From the NCBI GenBank assembly GCA_963624415.1, contig CAVFPQ010000141.1:1-5667 (forward strand): a stretch of 5,667 nt of DNA, written 5' to 3'. Made by a program: the position numbers and the translations under genes. Positions 1 through 5,606 of this stretch are shown piece by piece. Source of the stretch: RUG806 sp963624415. GTDB taxonomy: Bacteria > Bacillota > Clostridia > Oscillospirales > Acutalibacteraceae. The stretch's first letter is position 1. Every line of letters starts with the position of its first letter. Under the pieces are notes generated by a model, which ran no database searches, was not told where the DNA came from, and was given only the letters and a program-made list of their open reading frames with translations.

Positions 1-11
1 TTTGGTTTGAC

Positions 12-30
12 GGACCGCTGCCGCCGGTCC
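12..30. repeat. Short GC-rich inverted repeat (hairpin)
   Basis: GGACCG (12-17) is the exact reverse complement of CGGTCC (25-30), with a 7-nt loop between them. It is GC-rich but has no following T tract, so it is not a standard intrinsic terminator. It may belong to the 3' region of a gene lying left of the window, or to the same repeat-rich intergenic block as the features that follow. No open reading frame covers it convincingly. Confidence 0.5.
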
Positions 31-36
31 TCATTA

Positions 37-81
37 GTCGCTACGCCAAAAATCATTCACCGGATGATTTTTGCCTGCGAC
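37..81. repeat. Long two-part hairpin
   Basis: CAAAAATCAT (47-56) pairs perfectly with ATGATTTTTG (64-73) over 10 bp around a 7-nt loop. Outside a small internal loop, GTCGC (37-41) pairs with GCGAC (77-81). The inner hairpin has an A-rich 5' arm and a U-rich 3' arm, so it could end transcription of a gene left of the window on either strand. The stem has few G-C pairs and no free T tract, so a folded dispersed repeat is equally possible. Its 3' end overlaps the start of the first heptamer array. Confidence 0.55.
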
Positions 82-113
82 ATTGCTAATTGCTGACTGC
101 TAATTGCTAATTG
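79..113. repeat. Heptanucleotide tandem array CTAATTG (copy A)
   Basis: Reading in 7-base steps from 79 gives GACATTG, CTAATTG, CTGACTG, CTAATTG, CTAATTG. The unit is the reverse complement of the CAATTAG unit at the right end of the window. Each unit has TAA on the + strand and TAG on the - strand, so the array is closed to translation in all frames within 21 bp. Such short heptamer repeats occur in intergenic regions of some bacteria; their function is not known. Confidence 0.85.
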
Positions 114-117
114 CAAT

Positions 118-136
118 GCGAAGCTATACAATCAAA
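118..136. repeat. Word shared with the 3176-3195 intergenic element
   Basis: GCGAAGCT followed by an AT-rich stretch and AATCAAA matches 3176-3195 at 17 positions, with one 1-base gap and two mismatches. Both copies then run into a CGC (138-140 and 3198-3200). The two sites are about 3 kb apart, both intergenic and in the same orientation. This suggests pieces of one dispersed repeat family, though a short match in AT-rich DNA could partly be chance. Confidence 0.45.
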
Positions 137-151
137 ACGCTTTTGCGTTTT
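134..151. terminator. Possible weak bidirectional terminator hairpin
   Basis: AAAACGC (134-140) and GCGTTTT (145-151) form a perfect 7-bp stem around a TTTT loop. The A arm and T arm resemble a two-way intrinsic terminator, but only three pairs are G-C and the T run is short and inside the stem. It could end a transcript entering from the left, or be a structural part of the repeat block. Confidence 0.3.
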
Positions 152-155
152 CCTT

Positions 156-190
156 CATTATGCATTATGCATTATGCATTCTACATTATA
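156..190. repeat. Heptanucleotide tandem array CATTATG
   Basis: Seven-base steps from 156 read CATTATG three times, then the degenerate units CATTCTA and CATTATA. This is a second heptamer family, different in sequence but identical in period to the flanking CTAATTG arrays. The degenerate end contains TATAAC (187-192), the best -10-like hexamer ahead of gene 1, but I see no matching -35 at normal spacing, so I do not call a promoter. Confidence 0.8.
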
Positions 191-200
191 ACAGTCTTCC

Positions 201-235
201 GACATTGCTAATTGCTAACTGCTAATTTCTAATTA
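201..235. repeat. Heptanucleotide tandem array CTAATTG (copy B)
   Basis: Seven-base steps from 201 read GACATTG, CTAATTG, CTAACTG, CTAATTT, CTAATTA. Bases 200-234 match 78-112 at 33 of 35 positions, so this is a near-duplicate of copy A displaced by 122 bp. The array ends directly at the ribosome binding site of the patatin gene, so it forms most or all of that gene's 5' untranslated region or sits inside its promoter. Confidence 0.85.
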
Positions 236-236
236 T

Positions 237-244
237 AAAGGTGG
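237..244 (+). promoter_or_regulatory. Ribosome binding site that decides the patatin start
   Basis: AAAGGTGG lies 7 nt before ATG at 252 but only 1 nt before the in-frame GTG at 246. Normal Shine-Dalgarno spacing therefore favours ATG 252, giving a protein beginning MKKAIVF, the usual patatin N-terminus just ahead of the glycine-rich loop. Confidence 0.7.
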
Positions 245-251
245 TGTGAAC

Positions 252-1502
252 ATGAAAAAAGCAATCGTTTTTGCCGGCGGCGGCTCAAAGGGCGCATATC
301 AGATAGGTGTATGGCGTGCCCTGAATGAGCTCGGCGAAAGCTTCGACATTGCGACGGGCACATCCGTCGGTTCTATAAACGCGGCGTTTTATGTTCAGCA
401 TGACCTTGAAGCCGCAACGGAAATGTGGAACAATCTTGACGTTGATTCCGTCATGGTCAACGGAATGAATTTTGAAAAATCCTTCGGTGTGATTTTTGAA
501 CAGCGTGAAAAGATTCTCCCCTTCGCAAAATCATATTTTAAGGGCAAGGGTGCGGACGTAAAGCCGTTTTACGATATGGTCGCGCACTATTATGATCCCG
601 AAAAATTCTTTTCATCCGATGTTGATTTCGGACTTATGACCTGCCGTTATCCGTCTTTTGAGCCGCACGAGGTCTATAAAAGCGACATGGCGCAGGATAA
701 AGAAAACGGCTGGCACTGGATAGGTGCGTCAACTGCCGCCTTCCCCGTGTTTCCGGCGTTTGAAATAAACGGCGAGCAGTATGTTGACGGCGGCTGGTAC
801 GATAATGTTCCTGTTTCTATGGCGATAAAGCTGGGTGCGGAAAAAATAACGGCTGTCGACCTGAATACCGACAAAGTCCATATGGGATACATCCGTCATC
901 CGTGGGTACACTATATAAAGCCGTCAAAGGATCTTGGCACTTTTCTCAATTTCGAAAAAGATGCAATATCGTTTTCGATGAACTTAGGGTACGATGACTG
1001 CATGAAGGAATACGGCAGGTATCTCGGCGACTACTATACTTTTGACCCCGACTATACCGATGACACAATTGACAGAGCGGCGGATATTTTCACTTCCATT
1101 CTGACACTTTCGGAAGCGAAATTCGAGTTTATGCCGATGCTCTCGCTTCACCGTGTCAACAAGCTTGAGGGCTGTTCATATATTCTGTCGGAGCTTGCGA
1201 ACACCGAACGCCCGACCGAAAAGGATATGTTCATTGCCGCCGTTGAGCTTCTTATGGGGCGAATGGGATATAAATGCGACAAGACATATAAATTAAGCGT
1301 GATTTTATACGAGCTTAAATCAAAGGTTGACCGCCTTTATCCGCTTCTTGAGTTTGACTTTGAAAAGGCTTTTGAAACTCTGAAGCAGTTTTTTGAGCCG
1401 TTTGAGCAGATACAGGATATGTACAAAAAGAAGATAGACAAAGAGCACAAAAGAATTATTATCATGTCTATCGTTCGTACACTTCAGCAGAGTAATTTCT
1501 GA
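252..1502 (+). CDS. Patatin-like phospholipase family protein
   Basis: This 416-residue protein has all the elements of a patatin-type serine acyl hydrolase, which cleaves acyl esters of phospholipids or other lipids with a Ser-Asp dyad. The oxyanion-hole loop GGGSKG is at residues 9-14, the nucleophile motif GTSVG at 36-40 (Ser38) and the catalytic Asp motif DGG at 179-181 (Asp179). The patatin core ends at roughly residue 205. The remaining 210 residues look mostly helical and charged, and I recognise no domain in them; many bacterial patatins carry such an extension. No signal peptide or membrane segment is visible, so it is probably cytoplasmic or membrane-peripheral. The substrate cannot be read from sequence. 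The yifB-like gene begins 21 bp downstream, suggesting a shared transcript. Patatins also serve as CBASS effectors, but no nucleotide cyclase gene is nearby, so a lipid-metabolism role is the safer reading. An in-frame GTG at 246 is a less likely start. Confidence 0.92.
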   Translation: MKKAIVFAGGGSKGAYQIGVWRALNELGESFDIATGTSVGSINAAFYVQHDLEAATEMWNNLDVDSVMVNGMNFEKSFGVIFEQREKILPFAKSYFKGKGADVKPFYDMVAHYYDPEKFFSSDVDFGLMTCRYPSFEPHEVYKSDMAQDKENGWHWIGASTAAFPVFPAFEINGEQYVDGGWYDNVPVSMAIKLGAEKITAVDLNTDKVHMGYIRHPWVHYIKPSKDLGTFLNFEKDAISFSMNLGYDDCMKEYGRYLGDYYTFDPDYTDDTIDRAADIFTSILTLSEAKFEFMPMLSLHRVNKLEGCSYILSELANTERPTEKDMFIAAVELLMGRMGYKCDKTYKLSVILYELKSKVDRLYPLLEFDFEKAFETLKQFFEPFEQIQDMYKKKIDKEHKRIIIMSIVRTLQQSNF

Positions 1503-1523
1503 AAAATAAGAGGAGATAGAAAT

Positions 1524-3077
1524 ATGCTGTCAAAAGTTACAAGTGTGGGAATTTTCGGTCTGCACACATTCCCGGTCGAAACCGAGGTTTATCTTACCCC
1601 CGGCAAATACCGCTTTGACATAGTGGGCTTGCCCGATGCCGCCGTAAGCGAAGCAAAAGAGAGAGTATGGGCGGCAGTGAAAAACAACGGCTTCGGCTTT
1701 TCAAACAACAGCATAACGGTAAATCTGGCACCTGCGGACGTAAAAAAAGAGGGCTCGATTTACGATTTGCCCGTATTCATCGCACTTGTATCGGCTCTTA
1801 AAAAGCTGCCGAGTCCGCCAAAGGACTACTGCTTTGTGGGTGAATTGTCTTTAGCCGGTGATGTTCGCTCCATCAGAGGCGTTATGCCCATGGTGCTTGA
1901 AGCGAGAAAAAACGGCGTAAGAAGAATGTTTGTGCCGTATGACAACATTGCCGAAGCGAGTGTAGCCGACAACATAGATGTATATGGTATTCGCCACGTA
2001 AAAGAGCTTCTCAATTTTTTGTGGGGCGGCGAAAATGACACCGAACAGACCGAGACGCTTGTGCCGGTCGAAAAGATAGAATATGTCCCTGCGGCACCCG
2101 AGGAACTTCTGGATTTTGCCGACGTAAAGGGGCAGAAGGGCGCTAAGCGTGCGCTTGAGACTGCCGCCGCCGGAGGACACAATCTTATGATGGTAGGCCC
2201 TCCGGGTTCGGGCAAAAGTATGCTCGCAAAACGCCTTCCGAGCATTCTGCCGGATATGACATTCGAAGAAGCACTTGACACAACAAAAATATATTCCGTT
2301 GCGGGGCTTTTAGGACGAGAGAGCGGACTTGTACGAAGCCGCCCCTTCCGTTCGCCGCACCACACCGTATCATCAACGGGACTTGCAGGCGGCGGTTCAG
2401 TACCACGCCCCGGAGAAATATCCCTCGCGCACAACGGCGTGCTGTTCCTTGATGAGCTCCCGGAGTTTTCAAGAAATGCACTCGAAGTAATGCGTCAGCC
2501 GATAGAGGACGGAGAAATTACGATTTCACGTGTTGCCGGATCGCTTACATATCCGTGCAGTATCATGCTTGTGGCTGCTATGAATCCGTGTCCGTGCGGA
2601 TATCTGGGGCATCCGACACATCCGTGCAGCTGTTCGCCCGGCATGGCGGCAAAGTATCTTGCGCGTGTTTCGGGTCCGCTTCTTGACAGAATTGACATTC
2701 AGGTTGAAGTGCCGCCCGTCAATTTCGATGAGCTTAACGCCAAAAAGGGCAACGAAGAAACTTCAGCCGAGATAAAAAAGCGTGTTGACGCGGCAAGACA
2801 GATTCAGGCAAAGCGTTTTGCCGGAACTTCCACAACGTGCAACGCCAAAATGACGGCGGCACAGACACACGAATTCTGCAGACCGACTCCCGCCGCTTTG
2901 GAGCTTCTGAGAAACGCATTCGACAAATTGGGGCTGTCCGCCCGTGCGTATGACAGAATACTCAGAGTTGCGAGAACCGTCGCCGACCTTGACGGCGTGG
3001 AGGAAATTGACGTAAAGCACGTGTCCGAAGCGATAAAATACAGGACATATGACAGGCAGAGAGCTAAAAAACAATAA
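1524..3077 (+). CDS. yifB: YifB/ComM-family AAA+ ATPase (Mg-chelatase-like)
   Basis: The protein has 517 residues, close to the usual size of about 500 for this family. An N-terminal ChlI/S5-like domain (about 20-142) carries the conserved GLPD (35-38) and VNLAPAD (66-72) blocks. The AAA+ module has Walker A GPPGSGKS (225-232, Lys231), Walker B LFLDE (307-311, Asp310-Glu311), sensor-1 Asn354 and an arginine-finger-like LLDRID (386-391). The insert CPCGYLGHPTHPCSC has four cysteines (356, 358, 368, 370), a possible metal site typical of the family. A C-terminal helical Mg_chelatase_C domain follows (about 410-510). In Gram-negative bacteria ComM is a hexameric helicase that drives branch migration of incoming DNA during natural transformation. 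The role of Clostridia homologues is less certain; magnesium chelatase activity is not expected. AGGAG (1511-1515) sits 8 nt before the ATG. The gene follows the patatin by 21 bp, probably in one operon. The dprA and topA genes often seen after yifB in Clostridia are absent here. Confidence 0.95.
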   Translation: MLSKVTSVGIFGLHTFPVETEVYLTPGKYRFDIVGLPDAAVSEAKERVWAAVKNNGFGFSNNSITVNLAPADVKKEGSIYDLPVFIALVSALKKLPSPPKDYCFVGELSLAGDVRSIRGVMPMVLEARKNGVRRMFVPYDNIAEASVADNIDVYGIRHVKELLNFLWGGENDTEQTETLVPVEKIEYVPAAPEELLDFADVKGQKGAKRALETAAAGGHNLMMVGPPGSGKSMLAKRLPSILPDMTFEEALDTTKIYSVAGLLGRESGLVRSRPFRSPHHTVSSTGLAGGGSVPRPGEISLAHNGVLFLDELPEFSRNALEVMRQPIEDGEITISRVAGSLTYPCSIMLVAAMNPCPCGYLGHPTHPCSCSPGMAAKYLARVSGPLLDRIDIQVEVPPVNFDELNAKKGNEETSAEIKKRVDAARQIQAKRFAGTSTTCNAKMTAAQTHEFCRPTPAALELLRNAFDKLGLSARAYDRILRVARTVADLDGVEEIDVKHVSEAIKYRTYDRQRAKKQ

Positions 3078-3097
3078 ACAATATAAAGGGGCCGGGG

Positions 3098-3183
3098 AGC
3101 TTCGCAAAAGATGAAATTTTCTTAAGAATTTTTTTGTCATCAACACTGCTTTTCACGGTGACTTTTTTGCCGTGAGCGAAGCT
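3098..3183. other. Structured intergenic element with nested inverted repeats
   Basis: The 184-bp gap between yifB and the LOG gene holds an 86-nt segment closed by an exact 8-bp inverted repeat, AGCTTCGC (3098-3105) with GCGAAGCT (3176-3183). Inside are GATGA (3110-3114) with TCATC (3137-3141), enclosing the palindrome TTCTTAAGAA (3119-3128) and a run of seven T (3129-3135), and TCACGG (3153-3158) with CCGTGA (3170-3175). The last arm abuts the closing stem with no gap (3175/3176), as in a stacked junction. This could fold as RNA or as a cruciform. It may serve as the yifB terminator, a 5' leader of the LOG gene, or be a dispersed palindromic repeat. No known riboswitch class is recognised. 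The rest of the gap holds no clear promoter. Confidence 0.5.
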
Positions 3184-3261
3184 TATGTAATCAAAGGCGC
3201 ACCGTACCTTCTGCTCCCTGTTTTTACACCGAATACCGACAGTATTGGAGGAACAGCATAA

Positions 3262-3846
3262 ATGAAGATTTGTATTTTCGGCGCATCAAGCAACGAAGTA
3301 AACAATAATTATATTGAACAGACCGAGATTCTGGGCGAACGCCTTGCAAAGGACGGTCACTCGCTTGTGTTCGGCGGCGGCGCAAACGGCATGATGGGTG
3401 CGGCGGCACGAGGCTTCAAAAGGTGCGGCGGCAAAATTACAGGCGTTGCTCCGAGATTTTTCGATCAGCCCGGCATTCTGTACGGCGAATGCGATGAATT
3501 TATATGGAACGACTCCATGCGTGACCGCAAAAAATGGATGGAAGACAATTCCGACGCATTTATCGTAACACCCGGCGGCATCGGCACATACGAGGAGTTT
3601 TTTGAGGTTCTGACACTTAAACAGCTTGCTCGCCACGCAAAGCCCATTGCGATTTTCAATATTGACGGCTATTATAACGACCTTGACAGCCTCCTTCACA
3701 GAAACACCGACGAAGGTATCGTAAGAGCACAGACACTCTCGCTCTATCACATATCCGACAGCATAGACGACATAATAAATTATCTTACAACCGATGTTAT
3801 TGATATAAACACGATAAAATATCACGATTTTCATGTAAAAGACTGA
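3262..3846 (+). CDS. LOG family protein (TIGR00730-type Rossmann fold)
   Basis: At 194 residues this is a full-length member of the LOG ("Lonely Guy") family. The fold starts with beta-strand MKICIFGASS. The nucleotide-binding loop FGGGANGMMG is at 37-46. The MxxRK-type block MRDRKK (86-91) supplies the conserved Arg/Lys, and the family signature PGGIGTYEE is at 104-112, with Glu111/Glu112 near the catalytic site. Characterised members hydrolyse the N-glycosidic bond of nucleoside 5'-monophosphates: cytokinin riboside monophosphates in plants and some bacteria, AMP or related nucleotides in others. In a gut- or soil-type Clostridium the physiological substrate is uncertain, and older annotations as lysine decarboxylase are wrong. 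It has no signal peptide and should be a cytoplasmic dimer or higher oligomer. GGAGG (3247-3251) lies 10 nt before the ATG. The 184-bp and 130-bp gaps on its two sides suggest it is transcribed separately from yifB and the phosphatase. Confidence 0.93.
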   Translation: MKICIFGASSNEVNNNYIEQTEILGERLAKDGHSLVFGGGANGMMGAAARGFKRCGGKITGVAPRFFDQPGILYGECDEFIWNDSMRDRKKWMEDNSDAFIVTPGGIGTYEEFFEVLTLKQLARHAKPIAIFNIDGYYNDLDSLLHRNTDEGIVRAQTLSLYHISDSIDDIINYLTTDVIDINTIKYHDFHVKD

Positions 3847-3916
3847 TTTCGGCGTAAGATAAAAAATTTTAATATCACATATCGAAAATTAAAATCATCA
3901 AATCATACAAAATCAA

Positions 3917-3945
3917 TTGCAATTGTTTGTGAATAATGATAAAAT
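3917..3945 (+). promoter_or_regulatory. Sigma-A-type promoter for the metallophosphoesterase gene
   Basis: A -35 box TTGCAA (3917-3922), a 17-bp spacer and a -10 box TAAAAT (3940-3945) preceded by an extended -10 TG (3937-3938) form a near-consensus vegetative promoter. Transcription would start near 3952, leaving a leader of about 25 nt ending in the ribosome binding site. The surrounding 3847-3976 gap is AT-rich and otherwise empty apart from a weak A/T-only inverted repeat (3866-3873 with 3888-3895). Confidence 0.55.
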
Positions 3946-3966
3946 CACTTTTGTTATTCAAAAAAC

Positions 3967-3970
3967 GGAG
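3967..3970 (+). promoter_or_regulatory. Ribosome binding site that decides the phosphatase start
   Basis: GGAG ends 6 nt before ATG 3977. The same frame stays open back to a TTG at 3917, but that codon has no Shine-Dalgarno sequence and lies inside the predicted -35 box. Translation therefore very likely starts at 3977, removing 20 residues from the longest possible protein. Confidence 0.7.
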
Positions 3971-3976
3971 TTTACT

Positions 3977-5605
3977 ATGACAAAACAGGAATGGAAAAAT
4001 ATACGCGGTTCTGCCCCCTCTCCCGATCAGATTCTACTCACAATTAAGGGTGATGCCGCAACCGCCATGACGGTTCGCTGGCGTACAAGCGACGACATAA
4101 AAAACGGATATGTTCTCTATCGAAAAGCAAATACAAACGACGATTGGCAGAAAACACAGTCCGTTATAAATTTCTTTGAGACGGATGTTGACACCGCAAA
4201 CTTTCACTTTGCCGACATGACATCTTTAGCTCCCGACACAAAATACGAATACACTGTCGGTGACGACACTCACCGCAGCAAAATATATACATTTAAGACG
4301 GCACGAAAAGACTTTGATAAATTTTCATTTCTGTGCGTGTCCGACATTCAGACAGGCGGCCCGAATCCCCCGGCTGACTATCGCCCCATGGGCAGAACTC
4401 TTAAAAGAATTCTGGACGCACACCCCGAGTGCGAATTTATTCTGACTGCCGGCGACAACACAAACTGCGGTCAGACCGATGTTCAGTGGACAGGACTTAT
4501 GCAGGGGCTTGAAGGCATTTCCGAAAGCATTCCCGTTATGTTTTGCATGGGCAACCATGACGACATGGGCTTTGCCGATTACTTTAATTTCACCGGAAAA
4601 TATTATTCCGAGCACGCAACATATTTTACGAATATGCTCCTTCACTCCTATGCACACAACGGCCCCAAGGACTGGCTTGTCGCAAACTATGCCTTCGATT
4701 ACGGCAACTGCCACTTTGCGATAATGGGCACAAGCGGATTTGAATATATAAACGAGTGGCTCCTCAAAGATGCCGAAAAGAGCGACAAAACATGGAAATT
4801 CGGCGCACATCACTTCCCCGTGTGCTATTCGGGCCCTTCGATAGAATGCGAAGACACCTATCCTGCGCTTCGTGACGGTATGGAAAAATTCGATGTCATT
4901 TTCTCGGGGCATGAGCATTCATTCGCACGCTCCTATCCCAGACGAAAAGACGGACTTTATGACGCTCCGTCAGAAGGCACTGTTCACTATAACTTAGGAA
5001 GCGGCAACCAAAATCCGCCCGGCACACGCTCCGTCAAAAAGATATGGAACGCCAAAACCTATCACCATGAAGAAGAGCTTTCAATGTTCTGCATTGCCGA
5101 TGTTGACGGCGACACACTGACGCTTACTTCATTCACCGAGGACGGACGTGTTGTCGACAGCTGTGTAATAGATAAACATAACAATGTAATTCTCCCTTAT
5201 GACATTGCCCCTGTCTATAACCGCACTCGCCTTGCCTTCAAGGGCTATGATCTCGGTATGTGCAATGAAAAAACTCTGCCGCAGAATATTGACGGCAAAT
5301 GGTACTTATCCCCGGGGCAGCTTATAAATTTCATCGGCGGCGACGTTGAGCGGTCAAAGGGCAAAATAAAAATTTCCGTCTACGGCAGAACCGTTGAATT
5401 TACCGAAAACAGCGATATTATGACGGTAAACGGCGAACCGCAGAAAATGTCCGCACCATGTATACGCTTAAATGAAAATCAGCTCTATGTTCCCGTTGAC
5501 GACTTCTGCCGCCCGATACGCATGAAACCGCTTTACTTTACGCACAATAATTTTATTTCAATTGAAAGCGATACGGAAGCTATTCCGGTACCGGTGCAGG
5601 AGTAA
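3977..5605 (+). CDS. Purple-acid-phosphatase-like metallophosphoesterase with C-terminal Cu-amine-oxidase-N1-like domain
   Basis: The 542-residue protein begins with a fibronectin-like purple acid phosphatase N-terminal domain (about 15-108). A calcineurin-type metallophosphoesterase domain follows (about 115-325) with the two-metal ligand blocks in order: SDIQ (122-125), GDN (159-161), GNHDD (192-196), AHHFP (277-281) and GHEHSFAR (311-318). Two ligands differ from classic purple acid phosphatases: Gln125 replaces the usual His/Gly context, and Asn163 stands where GDxxY has the metal-binding Tyr, so it is unlikely to be purple. Residues about 439-533 (WYLSPGQL, KISVYGRTVEF, LYVPVDDF) resemble the copper amine oxidase N1 domain, which in Bacillota is usually a wall or stalk module. 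It should hydrolyse phosphate esters; the substrate is unknown. No signal peptide, lipobox or membrane segment is present, which is odd for this architecture. It has its own promoter, and its stop codon merges into the heptamer array downstream. Confidence 0.9.
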   Translation: MTKQEWKNIRGSAPSPDQILLTIKGDAATAMTVRWRTSDDIKNGYVLYRKANTNDDWQKTQSVINFFETDVDTANFHFADMTSLAPDTKYEYTVGDDTHRSKIYTFKTARKDFDKFSFLCVSDIQTGGPNPPADYRPMGRTLKRILDAHPECEFILTAGDNTNCGQTDVQWTGLMQGLEGISESIPVMFCMGNHDDMGFADYFNFTGKYYSEHATYFTNMLLHSYAHNGPKDWLVANYAFDYGNCHFAIMGTSGFEYINEWLLKDAEKSDKTWKFGAHHFPVCYSGPSIECEDTYPALRDGMEKFDVIFSGHEHSFARSYPRRKDGLYDAPSEGTVHYNLGSGNQNPPGTRSVKKIWNAKTYHHEEELSMFCIADVDGDTLTLTSFTEDGRVVDSCVIDKHNNVILPYDIAPVYNRTRLAFKGYDLGMCNEKTLPQNIDGKWYLSPGQLINFIGGDVERSKGKIKISVYGRTVEFTENSDIMTVNGEPQKMSAPCIRLNENQLYVPVDDFCRPIRMKPLYFTHNNFISIESDTEAIPVPVQE

Positions 5606-5606
5606 G

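Noticed and set aside
79..235. CRISPR array
   Set aside because: The repeats are 7-bp head-to-tail units with no unique spacers, and no cas gene is present.
212..239. Promoter TTGCTA with TATAAA in front of the patatin gene
   Set aside because: The -10 would overlap the ribosome binding site, leaving a transcript start at or after the GTG; the TTGCTA is just a repeat unit that recurs every 7 bp.
252..1502. Patatin as a CBASS (CapV-type) anti-phage effector
   Set aside because: No CD-NTase cyclase, Cap2/Cap3 or other defence gene is in the window; the neighbour is YifB.
1826..2434. A 202-codon open frame on the - strand inside yifB
   Set aside because: It lies wholly within a gene with every expected AAA+ motif. 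Its translation is low-complexity (Ser/Pro-rich) without recognisable domains, as expected for an antisense shadow.
2591..2635. Cysteine-rich segment of YifB as an unusual added zinc finger
   Set aside because: The CPCG...PCSC insert after sensor 1 is a regular feature of the YifB/ComM family, so it is not novel here.
3286..3834. A 182-codon open frame on the - strand covering almost all of the LOG gene
   Set aside because: The sense strand carries the complete LOG signature and a good ribosome binding site; the antisense frame has neither domain nor start signals.
3866..3895. A/T-only inverted repeat (ATTTTAAT with ATTAAAAT) as terminator of the LOG gene
   Set aside because: It has no G-C pairs, a 14-nt loop and no free T tract; such pairing is expected by chance in AT-rich spacer DNA.
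3917..3976. Upstream TTG start adding 20 residues to the phosphatase
   Set aside because: There is no Shine-Dalgarno sequence, the codon overlaps a near-consensus -35 box, and ATG 3977 has GGAG at good spacing.
4325..4918. A 197-codon open frame on the - strand inside the phosphatase gene
   Set aside because: It overlaps the conserved metal-ligand region of the sense gene, has no recognisable motif, and its Ala/Val/Cys-rich composition is that of a shadow frame.
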